From Vreelandella populi (GTDB taxonomy: Bacteria > Pseudomonadota > Gammaproteobacteria > Pseudomonadales > Halomonadaceae), in the NCBI RefSeq assembly GCF_003989825.1, contig NZ_RZHE01000007.1:1-64000 (forward strand): a DNA stretch of 64,000 bases. Reading direction: 5' to 3'. Under the pieces are notes generated by a model that saw only the letters and a list, made by a program, of their open reading frames with translations, did not search any database and was not told the DNA's origin. Positions 24,287-32,684 of the stretch are shown in pieces. Each line of letters opens with the position of its first letter. Position 1 is the stretch's first letter. The position numbers and the translations under genes are program-made.

Positions 24287-25558
24287 TTAATTGGGGGCCG
24301 AGCTACGGGGAAGCGTTACTTCTGTCAGGGTGCCGCCTTCTGGATGATTATACAGGCTGACGCCTCCACCAAAGCGGTTGATCGTGGCATGGGTCAAGAA
24401 TAGCCCGATCCCCATTCCTTTACTCTTGGTCGAAATAAACGTGTCACCTAACTGATCCGCTATGGACATGGCAATGCCCGGGCCATGATCACGAATATCA
24501 ATGACCACGCTATCTTCCTGCCAGTCAAGGCGAATGGAAATACGCTCAGGGTTGGCGTCGGCAGCATTGTTCAGCAGATTCATTAGCGCCTGATCAAGCG
24601 TGGTATCCACCGCCAGCCAGGGCTTGGAACGTTTTTCGGCGATATCCAATTGATGGCTGACGTCCGGGCGTAATACCAGCCAGCGTTGCACGACCCCGGT
24701 TAGCCACTCTTGGGCATCCAGTATTTCCGGCTCGGCCATGCGGCGCCGGTCTGAGCTGGTTACCAGATGTTGAAGGCGTGACTTGCAGATATCCACCTGC
24801 TGGCGTAGTAGACGAATATCCTGTTGTAGCGGGCTGTCGTCAGAGACTTCTGCCTGCATTTCCTTCAAAAGCACCGCCATGGTGGAAAGCGGGGTACCCA
24901 GCTCATGAGCGGTGCCGGCTGCCTGAGTGGCAACGGCCAGTACTTGTTCATTACGCAGCGCCGCTTCTCGGGTGCGTGAAAGCGCTTTATCGCGGCTGCG
25001 TAGCGCATAGGCCATCTTGTAGATAAAAAAGGTGACCAAACCCGCAGAGAGCCCGAAGTTAAGCCACATGCCCATGACGTGCAGATTAAGTATTTCATCG
25101 CTATTGATGTGTGCCAGCTGAGGGACAGGATGGTAATAAAACATGAGAAAGCTGTAGCCCGCCATGGCACAGACGGCACATACCCAGGCGTGGCGCCACG
25201 GCAACGTCGCCGCTGCAATCGTTACCGGCACCAAATAGTAGGTAATAAAGGGGTTGGTCGAACCTCCGGAGAAATAAAACACAAGGGTCAGGCCTGCGAT
25301 ATCAGCCAATAAGTGCAGCAGGTACTCAATATGCTCCACCGCTCGCGGGCGACCTAAACGCCACCATGTAGCAATATTCAATAAGCCCATTGCGATCACG
25401 ACACTGACGACTGCTGTAACGGGTAAGTCAAAGGCCAGTAACTCAACACCCACCACAATCGCGATCAGAAACCCGGTCCAGGTAATGCCGCGGACGATGG
25501 TAAGGCGAACAAGGTTGCGATTAGGGGTTGAAAGCGGAAGCGGCAGGGCGGACTGCAT
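24287..25558 (-). CDS. regB: RegB/PrrB-type redox sensor histidine kinase
   Basis: The 423-residue protein has about six N-terminal transmembrane helices with the GGSTNPFITYYLVP segment (near 110) that matches the quinone-binding heptad GGxxNPF of RegB. The H-box reads GTAHELGTPLSTM (near 216), a downstream Cys in VDICKSRLQHL may correspond to the redox-active cysteine, and the ATPase domain has NLLNNAADA, DHGPGI and GMGIGLFL. It phosphorylates the adjacent RegA. It is 7 bases downstream of a small membrane protein gene. Confidence 0.9.
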   Translation of the reverse strand: MQSALPLPLSTPNRNLVRLTIVRGITWTGFLIAIVVGVELLAFDLPVTAVVSVVIAMGLLNIATWWRLGRPRAVEHIEYLLHLLADIAGLTLVFYFSGGSTNPFITYYLVPVTIAAATLPWRHAWVCAVCAMAGYSFLMFYYHPVPQLAHINSDEILNLHVMGMWLNFGLSAGLVTFFIYKMAYALRSRDKALSRTREAALRNEQVLAVATQAAGTAHELGTPLSTMAVLLKEMQAEVSDDSPLQQDIRLLRQQVDICKSRLQHLVTSSDRRRMAEPEILDAQEWLTGVVQRWLVLRPDVSHQLDIAEKRSKPWLAVDTTLDQALMNLLNNAADANPERISIRLDWQEDSVVIDIRDHGPGIAMSIADQLGDTFISTKSKGMGIGLFLTHATINRFGGGVSLYNHPEGGTLTEVTLPRSSAPN

Positions 25559-25565
25559 GGTCTAC

Positions 25566-25982
25566 CTATTTATGGGATGTTTTAATGCTGTGAATGATAG
25601 ATTTGATAAGCAGGGTCATGACATAGGTCATCCAGCCTGCGGAGGCCATGAGATTGAACAGCAGCATCTTGGGTGGCAGCCAGGCACTGCCAAAGGTGGC
25701 TTCCACCATGATATGGAAGAACATGGCCAAGAGCAGGGGCAGTGCCAAAATATGAATCCACATGTCGGTGCGCCGCTTGCGAATATGATAGCGGCGCAGC
25801 AGATAGCGCATGGGCTTGTGCGCCCAGCTGAATAGCACCAGGGCGCCCACAATAAACAGCGTTGCCAGGGTAGGTTCGGTGCTACCGGTATGCACCGAAA
25901 TTGAGATTGACCACGCCAGCCCTAACCATACCAAGCCCTCTATGCTGGCAATAATATCCGCATAGCGTCGCACGTTTTGCAT
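25566..25982 (-). CDS. Integral membrane protein upstream of regBA
   Basis: From ATG at 25982 the product is 138 residues with about four hydrophobic helices (IEGLVWLGLAWSISISV; TLFIVGALVLFSWA; WIHILALPLLLAMFFHIMV; LLFNLMASAGWMTYVMTLL) and a strongly basic loop (RYLLRRYHIRKRRTD). I do not recognise the family. Two His in or next to a helix could bind a cofactor. It ends 7 bases before regB, so it is probably co-transcribed with this redox kinase and may be an accessory sensor. A longer reading from 26051 lacks a better ribosome site. Confidence 0.65.
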   Translation of the reverse strand: MQNVRRYADIIASIEGLVWLGLAWSISISVHTGSTEPTLATLFIVGALVLFSWAHKPMRYLLRRYHIRKRRTDMWIHILALPLLLAMFFHIMVEATFGSAWLPPKMLLFNLMASAGWMTYVMTLLIKSIIHSIKTSHK

Positions 25983-26127
25983 AAACAATTGGACCCTGAA
26001 CCTGTAAAAGTGCCGCCATAATACGATACTTGGCTTATGGAGTGACACCAATGCGTGGATTTCTCCGCTAGCCGTATCGCGTATACTGTGCCGGTGTTTC
26101 CTCTTTCCAACCAGCTTAGGACTTGCC

Positions 26128-27165
26128 GTGGACGCTATTACCCTGACCCGCCCCGATGATTGGCATCTTCATTTACGCGATGGCGAGGCGTTAAGCGCCG
26201 TGGTGGGGCATACCGCCGCCCAAATGGGCCGTGCGATTATTATGCCTAACTTAACCCCACCGGTAACGACCACAGCACAGGCACTTGAATACCGCGAGCG
26301 TATTCTGGCCGCATTGCCTGAAGGCAGTACATTTGAGCCGTTGATGACGCTCTATCTGACGGACACCACGCCACCTGAAGAGATTGAGCGCGCAGCACAA
26401 AGCGGCGTTATCAAGGCCGTCAAACTTTACCCTGCTGGCGCTACCACCAATTCGGATTCTGGCGTTACGGATCTAGCCCATTGCGATGAAACCATCGCGA
26501 TGCTCGCCAAGGTGGGCATGCCACTGCTAGTGCATGGTGAAGTCACCACCGCCGATATCGATATCTTTGATCGTGAAGCGGTGTTTATTGAACAAGTAAT
26601 GAAACCGCTGCTGGCGCGGCATCCGTCGCTGAAGGTTGTGTTTGAACATATCACCACTCAGCAGGCGGCAGAGTTTGTTGCCGAGGCGCCGGATACTATT
26701 GCCGCGACGATTACCGTTCATCATTTGCTGTTTAACCGCAATAAGATGCTGGTCGGTGGAATTCGTCCGCATTATTACTGCCTGCCTATTCTTAAGCGTG
26801 AGCAGCATCGTCAGGCACTCTTGAAGGCCGCTACCAGCGGTAGCCCCAAGTTCTTTTTGGGCACCGACAGTGCCCCCCATGCGCAGGGCGATAAAGAGTC
26901 CAGTTGTGGCTGCGCTGGCGCTTACACGGCCCCTGCTGCCATCGAGTTATACGCCAAGGCGTTTGATGAAATGAACGCACTGGACAAGCTTGAAGCGTTT
27001 GCTAGCCTCAATGGCCCACGTTTTTATGGCTTAGCGCCCAATGCCGATAAGATTACTCTGGAGCGTAAAGCTTGGCAGATGCCCGAAAGCTATCCCTATG
27101 TCGGAGATAAAAAGATTATTCCGCTGTTGGCAGGCGAGTCGCTTGAGTGGTCAATCAAGGTGTAA
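26128..27165 (+). CDS. pyrC: Dihydroorotase
   Basis: The 345-residue class II dihydroorotase converts carbamoyl-aspartate to dihydroorotate in pyrimidine synthesis. Metal ligands are visible: [10 protein letters not shown] (near 11), the carbamylated Lys in [13 protein letters not shown] (near 97), LVHGE (near 135), VFEHITT (near 173) and GTDSAPH (near 247). It starts with GTG at 26128. It is divergent from the regBA operon and ends at a strong terminator. Confidence 0.96.
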   Translation: MDAITLTRPDDWHLHLRDGEALSAVVGHTAAQMGRAIIMPNLTPPVTTTAQALEYRERILAALPEGSTFEPLMTLYLTDTTPPEEIERAAQSGVIKAVKLYPAGATTNSDSGVTDLAHCDETIAMLAKVGMPLLVHGEVTTADIDIFDREAVFIEQVMKPLLARHPSLKVVFEHITTQQAAEFVAEAPDTIAATITVHHLLFNRNKMLVGGIRPHYYCLPILKREQHRQALLKAATSGSPKFFLGTDSAPHAQGDKESSCGCAGAYTAPAAIELYAKAFDEMNALDKLEAFASLNGPRFYGLAPNADKITLERKAWQMPESYPYVGDKKIIPLLAGESLEWSIKV

Positions 27166-27180
27166 TAGTTTGTGGCAAGA

Positions 27181-27209
27181 AAAACGGAGCCATCAGGCTC
27201 CGTTTTTTT
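27181..27209 (+). terminator. Rho-independent terminator of pyrC
   Basis: AAAACGGAGCC-ATCA-GGCTCCG followed by seven T residues. Confidence 0.92.
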
Positions 27210-27232
27210 GTGGCTTGCAAAGTGACCACGGA

Positions 27233-27940
27233 TTAATGCTGGCCAAGCGTCAGAAGCATTTGATCCACCATGCGTGATGAGTGAGCTGCCGCTATATCCA
27301 GGAACTGCTCAAAAGAGAGGTGGTTATCTTCAGCGCCCGGAATATCGGAAAGCGCACGGATCACCACGAAAGGGCATTGATAAAGATGGCAGGTTTGGGC
27401 AATGGCGGCTGCTTCCATCTCTACGGCAAGCATGGTTGGAAACTGGGCACGGGTAGCGGCCACGCGTGCAGGGTCAGACATAAACGCGTCGCCAGTGGCT
27501 ATTAGTCCTTCACGAACACTAACTTCTCCCAAGACATCAATTGCCTGGCGGGCAATGCCACGCAACTGAGTGTCAGCAACGTAAGCTGCCGGCATACCGG
27601 GCACCTGGCCTATTTCATAGCCAAATACAACGGCGTCCACATCGTGGTGACGAACCTCATCAGAAATGATCACATCGCCAATCTTGAGGTCGCTTGCAAA
27701 GCCGCCGGCTGAGCCTGTATTGATAATGGCATCCGGCTGGTGGCGCTCTAACAAGATAGCGGTACCCACCGCTGCATTGACCTTGCCAATGCCCGATTGC
27801 AGGATAACGACTTCAAGGCCGTGACGCATGCCGGTATGAAATACAAAGCCTGCGTGTTCATAGCGCTCGGCGTTGTCGAGCTGCCCAACCAGAATGCTGA
27901 TTTCCTGGGCCATCGCGCCAATAATACCAATACGTTTCAT
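27233..27940 (-). CDS. mtnN: 5'-methylthioadenosine/S-adenosylhomocysteine nucleosidase
   Basis: The 235-residue enzyme hydrolyses methylthioadenosine, S-adenosylhomocysteine and 5'-deoxyadenosine, recycling by-products of methylation and polyamine synthesis. IGIIGAMAQEI (catalytic Glu near 12), INTGSAGG (near 75), AVEMEAAAIAQ (near 170) and the catalytic Asp in VIRALSDIPG (near 196) are all present. It lies 45 bases downstream of folD on the same strand, and the two may be co-transcribed. Confidence 0.95.
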   Translation of the reverse strand: MKRIGIIGAMAQEISILVGQLDNAERYEHAGFVFHTGMRHGLEVVILQSGIGKVNAAVGTAILLERHQPDAIINTGSAGGFASDLKIGDVIISDEVRHHDVDAVVFGYEIGQVPGMPAAYVADTQLRGIARQAIDVLGEVSVREGLIATGDAFMSDPARVAATRAQFPTMLAVEMEAAAIAQTCHLYQCPFVVIRALSDIPGAEDNHLSFEQFLDIAAAHSSRMVDQMLLTLGQH

Positions 27941-27985
27941 AGGGTAGGCTCCTTCATTAAACCAAAAAAATTAACGACATGGAGC

Positions 27986-28846
27986 CTAAACTTCGGCGTC
28001 GTGGCGTTCAGCCGCTTCAAGCGTGTTTTCAAGCAGGGTGGCCACGGTCATCGGCCCAACTCCACCAGGGACTGGGGTAATAAAGCTGGCGCGTTCGGCG
28101 GCTGCGTCAAAATCAACATCACCTATGAGTGATCCATCGTCCTGACGGTTGATGCCTACGTCGATTACGATAGCGCCTTCCTTGATCCATTCCCCTTTTA
28201 CTATGCCGGGCTTGCCAACAGCGACCACCACCAGATCTGCGCGGCTTACGTGCGCCTCCAAGTCGCGAGTAAAGCGATGGCAAACGGTCGTCGTGCAGCC
28301 AGCAAGCATCAATTCCAGCGCCATGGGGCGACCAACAATGTTGGAAGCCCCCACAATAGTGGCATTGAGCCCGCGCACCGCAAGGCCGCTTTGCGCCAGC
28401 ATGGTCATGATGCCTTTGGGCGTGCAAGGGCGTAATGCTGGAAGCCGCTGGGCAAGGCGCCCAAGGTTGTAGGGATGAAAACCATCGACATCCTTACCGG
28501 GATGAATGCGTTCAAGAATAGGACCGGCATCCAGATGACCGGGCAGGGGTAGCTGAACAAGGATGCCATCTACGTTTTCATCTTCATTAAGCTGATCAAC
28601 CAATGTTTCAAGAGCCTGCTGCGTGGTATTGGCGGGAAGCTCGTGCTTGAACGAGTGAATCCCTGCCTGTTCGCAGGCGCGGTGTTTGTTACTAACATAA
28701 ACATGAGACGCCGGGTCTTCTCCGACCACAACAACGGCTAGTCCTGGTGTGCGCGCGCCAGCTTGCTGGCGTGCCGCTATCTTCTCGGCAACGCGTTGAC
28801 GGACATGAGCAGCGATGGCTTTTCCATCGATAAGTTGGGCGGTCAT
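27986..28846 (-). CDS. folD: Methylenetetrahydrofolate dehydrogenase/cyclohydrolase
   Basis: The 286-residue bifunctional enzyme interconverts methylene-, methenyl- and formyl-tetrahydrofolate. The catalytic Lys lies in [14 protein letters not shown] (near 50), the folate segment in [12 protein letters not shown], and the NADP site in [26 protein letters not shown] motif near the C-terminus is typical. Functionally it complements the glycine cleavage genes earlier in the window by handling one-carbon units. Confidence 0.96.
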   Translation of the reverse strand: MTAQLIDGKAIAAHVRQRVAEKIAARQQAGARTPGLAVVVVGEDPASHVYVSNKHRACEQAGIHSFKHELPANTTQQALETLVDQLNEDENVDGILVQLPLPGHLDAGPILERIHPGKDVDGFHPYNLGRLAQRLPALRPCTPKGIMTMLAQSGLAVRGLNATIVGASNIVGRPMALELMLAGCTTTVCHRFTRDLEAHVSRADLVVVAVGKPGIVKGEWIKEGAIVIDVGINRQDDGSLIGDVDFDAAAERASFITPVPGGVGPMTVATLLENTLEAAERHDAEV

Positions 28847-28975
28847 TTAAAAGATCCCTGTGAAGGTTGAAACTTTGGCGCAAAAGCCTGCGGGCTCGAG
28901 CGCTTTCTATGGCGGGCAATTTTCGCATGCTAGGGCGGTCAGGCAAAGCACCGTCACGACCAATCACTTTAAGTG

Positions 28976-29004
28976 TTGACTTTAAATTTAAAAATAGTAA
29001 TATA
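28976..29004 (+). promoter_or_regulatory. Probable promoter of the tRNA operon
   Basis: TTGACT (28976-28981) is 17 bases upstream of AATATA (28999-29004). A GC-rich discriminator-like stretch (GACGGGCAGCGCGG) follows, as is common for stringently controlled stable-RNA promoters. The first tRNA starts 47 bases later. Confidence 0.55.
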
Positions 29005-29051
29005 TGCCTCGCTTGAGACGGGCAGCGCGGTAAGCGTCAAGAGTGATAAAT

Positions 29052-29128
29052 CGGGATGTAGCGCAGTCTGGTAGCGCGCCTGCTTTGGGAGCAGGATGTC
29101 GGGGGTTCGAATCCCTCCATCCCGACCA
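29052..29128 (+). tRNA. tRNA-Pro(UGG)
   Basis: The 77-base gene folds as a cloverleaf with acceptor CGGGATG/CATCCCG, anticodon TGG in the loop CTTTGGGAG, T-loop GGTTCGAATCC and encoded CCA. It is the first gene of a Pro-Arg-His-His cluster. Confidence 0.96.
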
Positions 29129-29218
29129 CACTTAGCGTGAAAGGTGGTACATTGCTTTTCCGAGCGTGGTTGTGGTCAAGTGCTCATCGGTATTCAGCTT
29201 GTTTCGAATGCTTTACGT

Positions 29219-29295
29219 GCGCCCATAGCTCAACCGGATAGAGCAACGGCCTTCTAAGCCGTAGGTTGCGGGTTCAAGTCCTGCTGGGCGTGCCA
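29219..29295 (+). tRNA. tRNA-Arg(UCU)
   Basis: The 77-base gene has acceptor GCGCCCA/TGGGCGT, anticodon TCT in CCTTCTAAG, T-loop GGTTCAAGTCC and encoded CCA. Confidence 0.95.
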
Positions 29296-29357
29296 TTAAT
29301 AAAGCGTTTAAATGGTCAAAGCCGGTTAGGTGCTCCAAGATTTGTAGTGCTATCAAT

Positions 29358-29433
29358 GGTGGATGTAGCTCAGTGGTAGAGCCCCGGATTGTGGCTCCGG
29401 TGGTCGTGGGTTCGATCCCCATCATCCACCCCA
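29358..29433 (+). tRNA. tRNA-His(GUG), copy 1
   Basis: The gene includes the extra G-1 opposite C73 typical of tRNA-His, acceptor GTGGATG/CATCCAC, anticodon GTG in ATTGTGGCT and encoded CCA. It is identical to the copy at 29468. Confidence 0.96.
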
Positions 29434-29467
29434 TTCGATAGAAGCAAGACCCCCAGTTTTAGGTTGT

Positions 29468-29543
29468 GGTGGATGTAGCTCAGTGGTAGAGCCCCGGATT
29501 GTGGCTCCGGTGGTCGTGGGTTCGATCCCCATCATCCACCCCA
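29468..29543 (+). tRNA. tRNA-His(GUG), copy 2
   Basis: Identical over its full length to the copy at 29358 and separated from it by 34 bases. This is a recent tandem duplication or one kept identical by gene conversion. Confidence 0.96.
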
Positions 29544-30031
29544 TTAACCTCCCTCGTTATTTTCCTTAGTTCTCCTGTATTTATTTTCTATCCACTTAGC
29601 TGTGGTTTTTTGTGTTTCTGTTTTTTGCCTATCATTTCCTAATTACCTACTAGGCATATGGCACGCGTTTTCGCCTGGCCATCTATTGCTACCCATTTAT
29701 TGCTATATTTCTGTAGCAACTTTTCCATATTAAATGCTGCATCCCTAGTGCTGCCGCTTTTATGTAATTTCTTTGCAGGCGCTCAGCATAGGCACTTTTA
29801 ACCATTCTATTTTGGCTCTTAGAGGTTGCTTACCCTTTTTATCCTGAGTATCAGCGTTCGGCAGTTAAGTCATCTTTTACAGCGTTTTCAACAGATTTAA
29901 TTGCTGTATTTGATAGTTAAAAGAGATTTTTTGACTATATGAAAGGCCCTCAGTTGGTGATATTTTTCAAATACTTATTAATCTAGCCTTTGTTTATATT
30001 AAATACAGATTTTACTTCGAAGGGGCATGTA
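29544..30031. other. AT-rich stretch after the tRNA cluster, possible decayed insertion
   Basis: About 490 bases without an intact gene and AT-richer than its surroundings. On the minus strand (about 29650-29785) a stop-bounded frame reads protein-like (KKLHKSGSTRDAAFNMEKLL; ending QAKTRAICLVGN), which could be the tail of a decayed gene. tRNA 3' ends are common integration targets, so this may be the scar of an old element. It also must hold the promoter of the oxidase gene at 30032. Confidence 0.4.
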
Positions 30032-31273
30032 ATGACGCGACAAACGTTGGTGTTGGGTGCAGGCATGGTGGGTGTCAGTATCGCGTGGCATTTGCAGCAG
30101 CGTGGGCATCAGGTCACGCTGGTGGACCGCCGTCAGCCTGGCCGAGAAACCTCGTTTGGTAACGCAGGTATTATTCAGCGTGAGGCTGTCCGCCCATACG
30201 CGTTCCCTCGTGACATGAAAACAATCTTAAGCGTGCTGCCTAACCGCCGCGTGGATATTCGCTACCGCGCGGCCGGTATGTTGAATGCTGTCTCTCCGCT
30301 ATTAAGTTATTGGCATAACTCTTCATCTCGGCAATATAAAAAAATCGTTCCGGAGTGGGCTTCCTTGATTCAGCTATGTCTGAAGGCGCACGGGCCGATG
30401 ATAGAAGCCGCAGGCGCTGAGTATTTAGTACGGCGGAAAGGTTGGTTGGAGATTTATCGTACTCAAGCGCGCCTAGATAAGCGTATTGAGGAAGCTGAAG
30501 AGGCACGTGCGTTCTACGGTGTTCAGTTTGATGTTCTCGATCGTGCGAGTATTGAACGTAAAGAGCCTGATCTAGGAAAAGATATTATAGGGGCTATTCA
30601 CTGGTTGGATCCCTGGACCGTGTCCGACCCTGGCGCGCTAGTAGCCGCTTATGCTGACGATGTGACTAAAAAGGGCGGGCAGATTATCCAGTCGGATATT
30701 CAAAATATTGAGCAGGTAGGAAAGCGTTGGCGGGTGGTTACCCAGGCGCAAACGCTGGAGGCCGATGAAGTGGTGGTGGCCTTGGGGCCTTGGGCCGGCG
30801 ATTGGATGAAAGGGCTTGGTTATCATTTCCCTACATTTGTGAAGCGTGGCTACCATATGCACTATGCCACTAGGGCGCCAGCCAAATTAAACCACTGGCT
30901 GATGGATGCGGAAGTTGGCTATTTGTTAGCGCCCATGAACGCAGGGGTTCGTCTGACCACGGGTGCTGAACTAGATCGTATGGAGTCACCTGCCGATGAG
31001 CAGCAGTTAGGTGCTGCGGAAAAAGTGGCACGGAGCATTTTTCCACTGGCTGAGCGGCGCGATACGGCAGCCTGGAAGGGCGCCAGGCCCTGCTTGCCCG
31101 ATATGAAACCTATTATTGGCCCGGCGCCGCGCCACCCAGGGCTATGGTTGGCGTTTGGCCACGGTCATCAAGGTTTTACCCTTGGCCCGGCAACAGGGCA
31201 ACTGCTGGCTGACATGATGGAGGGCAAGCCAACCGAAATAGATATGGCGCCATTCCGGGCAGATCGTTTTTAG
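30032..31273 (+). CDS. FAD-dependent D-amino acid dehydrogenase/amine oxidase (DadA/DAO family)
   Basis: The 413-residue protein starts with an FAD-binding Rossmann motif (VLGAGMVGVSIAWHLQQRGH) and has the DAO-family C-terminal LWLAFGHGHQGFTLGPATG. Related enzymes oxidise D-amino acids, glycine derivatives or similar amines at the inner face of the membrane. The substrate is unknown. ATG at 30032 follows AAGGGG; an in-frame ATG at 29990 lacks a ribosome site. The TAG stop at 31271-31273 is formed by a TA target and the first G of the inverted-repeat element that follows, so the C-terminus may have been altered by insertion. Confidence 0.85.
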   Translation: MTRQTLVLGAGMVGVSIAWHLQQRGHQVTLVDRRQPGRETSFGNAGIIQREAVRPYAFPRDMKTILSVLPNRRVDIRYRAAGMLNAVSPLLSYWHNSSSRQYKKIVPEWASLIQLCLKAHGPMIEAAGAEYLVRRKGWLEIYRTQARLDKRIEEAEEARAFYGVQFDVLDRASIERKEPDLGKDIIGAIHWLDPWTVSDPGALVAAYADDVTKKGGQIIQSDIQNIEQVGKRWRVVTQAQTLEADEVVVALGPWAGDWMKGLGYHFPTFVKRGYHMHYATRAPAKLNHWLMDAEVGYLLAPMNAGVRLTTGAELDRMESPADEQQLGAAEKVARSIFPLAERRDTAAWKGARPCLPDMKPIIGPAPRHPGLWLAFGHGHQGFTLGPATGQLLADMMEGKPTEIDMAPFRADRF

Positions 31274-31428
31274 GTCCTGTCTGAAAAGTGTCTGCACTCG
31301 ATAATACGGCGTTAAAAATCGGCTCGAGCGCGAGTCCGATCAGAATACTCATTTACACGAGTAAACTCCGTTTCTTCGCCGGTTTTTGCCTTGTCTTATC
31401 ATCGCTCGTCAATTTTTCAGACAGAACC
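31273..31428. mobile_element. MITE-like element with 15-bp terminal inverted repeats and TA flanks
   Basis: GGTCCTGTCTGAAAA (31273-31287) and TTTTCAGACAGAACC (31414-31428) are inverted repeats matching at 14 of 15 positions. Both ends are flanked by TA, the target duplication typical of IS630/Tc1-mariner elements. The 156-bp body has internal hairpins, such as ATCGG-CTCG/CGAG-T-CCGAT at 31318-31340 and TTTAC/GTAAA, and no coding frame. It reads as a non-autonomous miniature transposable element. Confidence 0.7.
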
Positions 31429-31505
31429 TAGATACCTGTTTTGCTTTTGTGGGTTCGCGGTATCTTTGCTAGGCTGGGTAAACGTTTCGTTCTGAGGGTA
31501 GCTTT

Positions 31506-31715
31506 ATGGATGTGTCTATCAACAATATGGTAAGCGCAGCGCTTTATATGAATCAGGCGCAAACCGCTGAACAGGTTCAGATGCAAGTGTTCAAAGAGGC
31601 ACTCGATATTCAAGCTCAGCAGGTAACGGAAATCATGGCTTCTGCTAACCTGGGTGCCGAACCTGGTCTTGCTCAAGAAGGTAATCTTGGAACGCTGGTT
31701 AATACCTACGCTTAA
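31506..31715 (+). CDS. YjfB-family putative motility protein
   Basis: The 69-residue protein begins MDVSINNMVSAALYMNQAQT and continues with a helical QVQMQVFKEALDIQAQQ segment, matching the small YjfB family (putative motility protein) often found near flagellar genes. The biochemical role of the family is unknown. No flagellar genes are in this window, so it stands alone. GAGGGTAG precedes ATG at 31506, and a strong terminator follows. Confidence 0.75.
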   Translation: MDVSINNMVSAALYMNQAQTAEQVQMQVFKEALDIQAQQVTEIMASANLGAEPGLAQEGNLGTLVNTYA

Positions 31716-31731
31716 GCTAATACCTGCCGCT

Positions 31732-31761
31732 AAAAAACGCCGACTCGCTCGGCGTTTTTTT
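31732..31761 (+). terminator. Rho-independent terminator after the YjfB gene
   Basis: AAAAAACGCCGA-CTCGC-TCGGCG followed by seven T residues. Confidence 0.9.
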
Positions 31762-31977
31762 ATGGGCTTTTTTTCAAGGATGGCGTTTGCTTGATAAGCA
31801 TGCGTAAACATATAGCTTAATTAATGGCTTAACCATTGCTGTTTTTAGAAGCGCTCGCCATTGAATATTAAGTCGTACCAAACTTTTACACAAAGCAATG
31901 CAACTGCTACATATATAAGTGTGGGTTTTGAATTATTACCGCCTAGTCAGGCGAAATTGACCAGAAAAGGAATCATT

Positions 31978-32496
31978 ATGAACAAGGAAGCGTTGAAAAA
32001 AATCAGTATTCTAGGCGTGGCGTTGGGTCTAAGTGCAAGCCCTTTAGCGTTTGCTAGCAGCCAAAACGACTCGACTACCGGTGCCCATGGAGCGGAGCAC
32101 CAAGAAACGATGAATAACCAGCCGCGGGGTGCAGCCGCGCCTACCGGCAACCAGGAAGAGTGGCAAGAAGGTGGTGGTGAAGGAGAAGGTCCTGTGATTG
32201 ATCCCGAAAATCAGGGGCATCACCTTGAAAGCCACGCCACAGGTCAAAGCGAAACGGTAACTCAGCCCCGTGGCGCTGCCGTACCTACCGGTAATAAAGA
32301 AGAGTGGCAAGAAGGGGGCGGCGAAGATGAAGGTCCGGTAGAGGAGGTCGACATCAACACTCAGACCCAGGGAAGCCATGCAACCCACCAGGGTGAAACG
32401 ATCGATAGTCATCCGCGTGGTGCCGCCGAGCCTACTGGTAACACAGAAGAGTGGCAAGAAGGTGGTGGCGAACAGGAAGGTCCGGTAGTCGAGTAA
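31978..32496 (+). CDS. Exported acidic protein with three tandem 26-residue repeats
   Basis: ATG at 31978 follows AAAAGGA by seven bases. The 172-residue precursor has a signal peptide (KKISILGVALGLSASPLAFA, cleavage after about residue 27). The mature part consists of three near-identical units, each with the core PRGAA-x-PTGN-x-EEWQEGGGE-x-EGPV, at about residues 47, 90 and 144, joined by variable His/Gln/Ser-rich linkers. It is strongly acidic and probably intrinsically disordered, located in the periplasm or outside. I recognise no family. Candidate roles are metal or peptidoglycan binding, or osmotic/halophilic envelope adaptation, but none is shown. It is monocistronic with its own terminator. 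Confidence 0.8.
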   Translation: MNKEALKKISILGVALGLSASPLAFASSQNDSTTGAHGAEHQETMNNQPRGAAAPTGNQEEWQEGGGEGEGPVIDPENQGHHLESHATGQSETVTQPRGAAVPTGNKEEWQEGGGEDEGPVEEVDINTQTQGSHATHQGETIDSHPRGAAEPTGNTEEWQEGGGEQEGPVVE

Positions 32497-32504
32497 GCGC
32501 TTTA

Positions 32505-32530
32505 TTATGCCCCGCACACGCGGGGCATAA
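32505..32530 (+). terminator. Hairpin after the triple-repeat protein gene
   Basis: TTATGCCCCGC-ACAC-GCGGGGCATAA is a perfect 11-bp stem. The stem is strong although no long T-run follows. Confidence 0.65.
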
Positions 32531-32684
32531 CCACATCGCTCGTTTCCTGCGCTAATACTTCCTTGTTGATGAACATAGCACCTAGCCCCTCCTAACGTTA
32601 CAATCTCGCCCAATTCTGAATAACTTAGCCAGGATAGCTTGAAGTTTAAGCCCATGGTTGAGTACCAATTTCTGTAGAGGCAAG

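Noticed and set aside
28692..28967. Minus-strand frame of 91 codons overlapping the folD start
   Set aside because: It is read out of frame with folD, is arginine- and cysteine-rich as shadow frames often are, and lacks a ribosome site.
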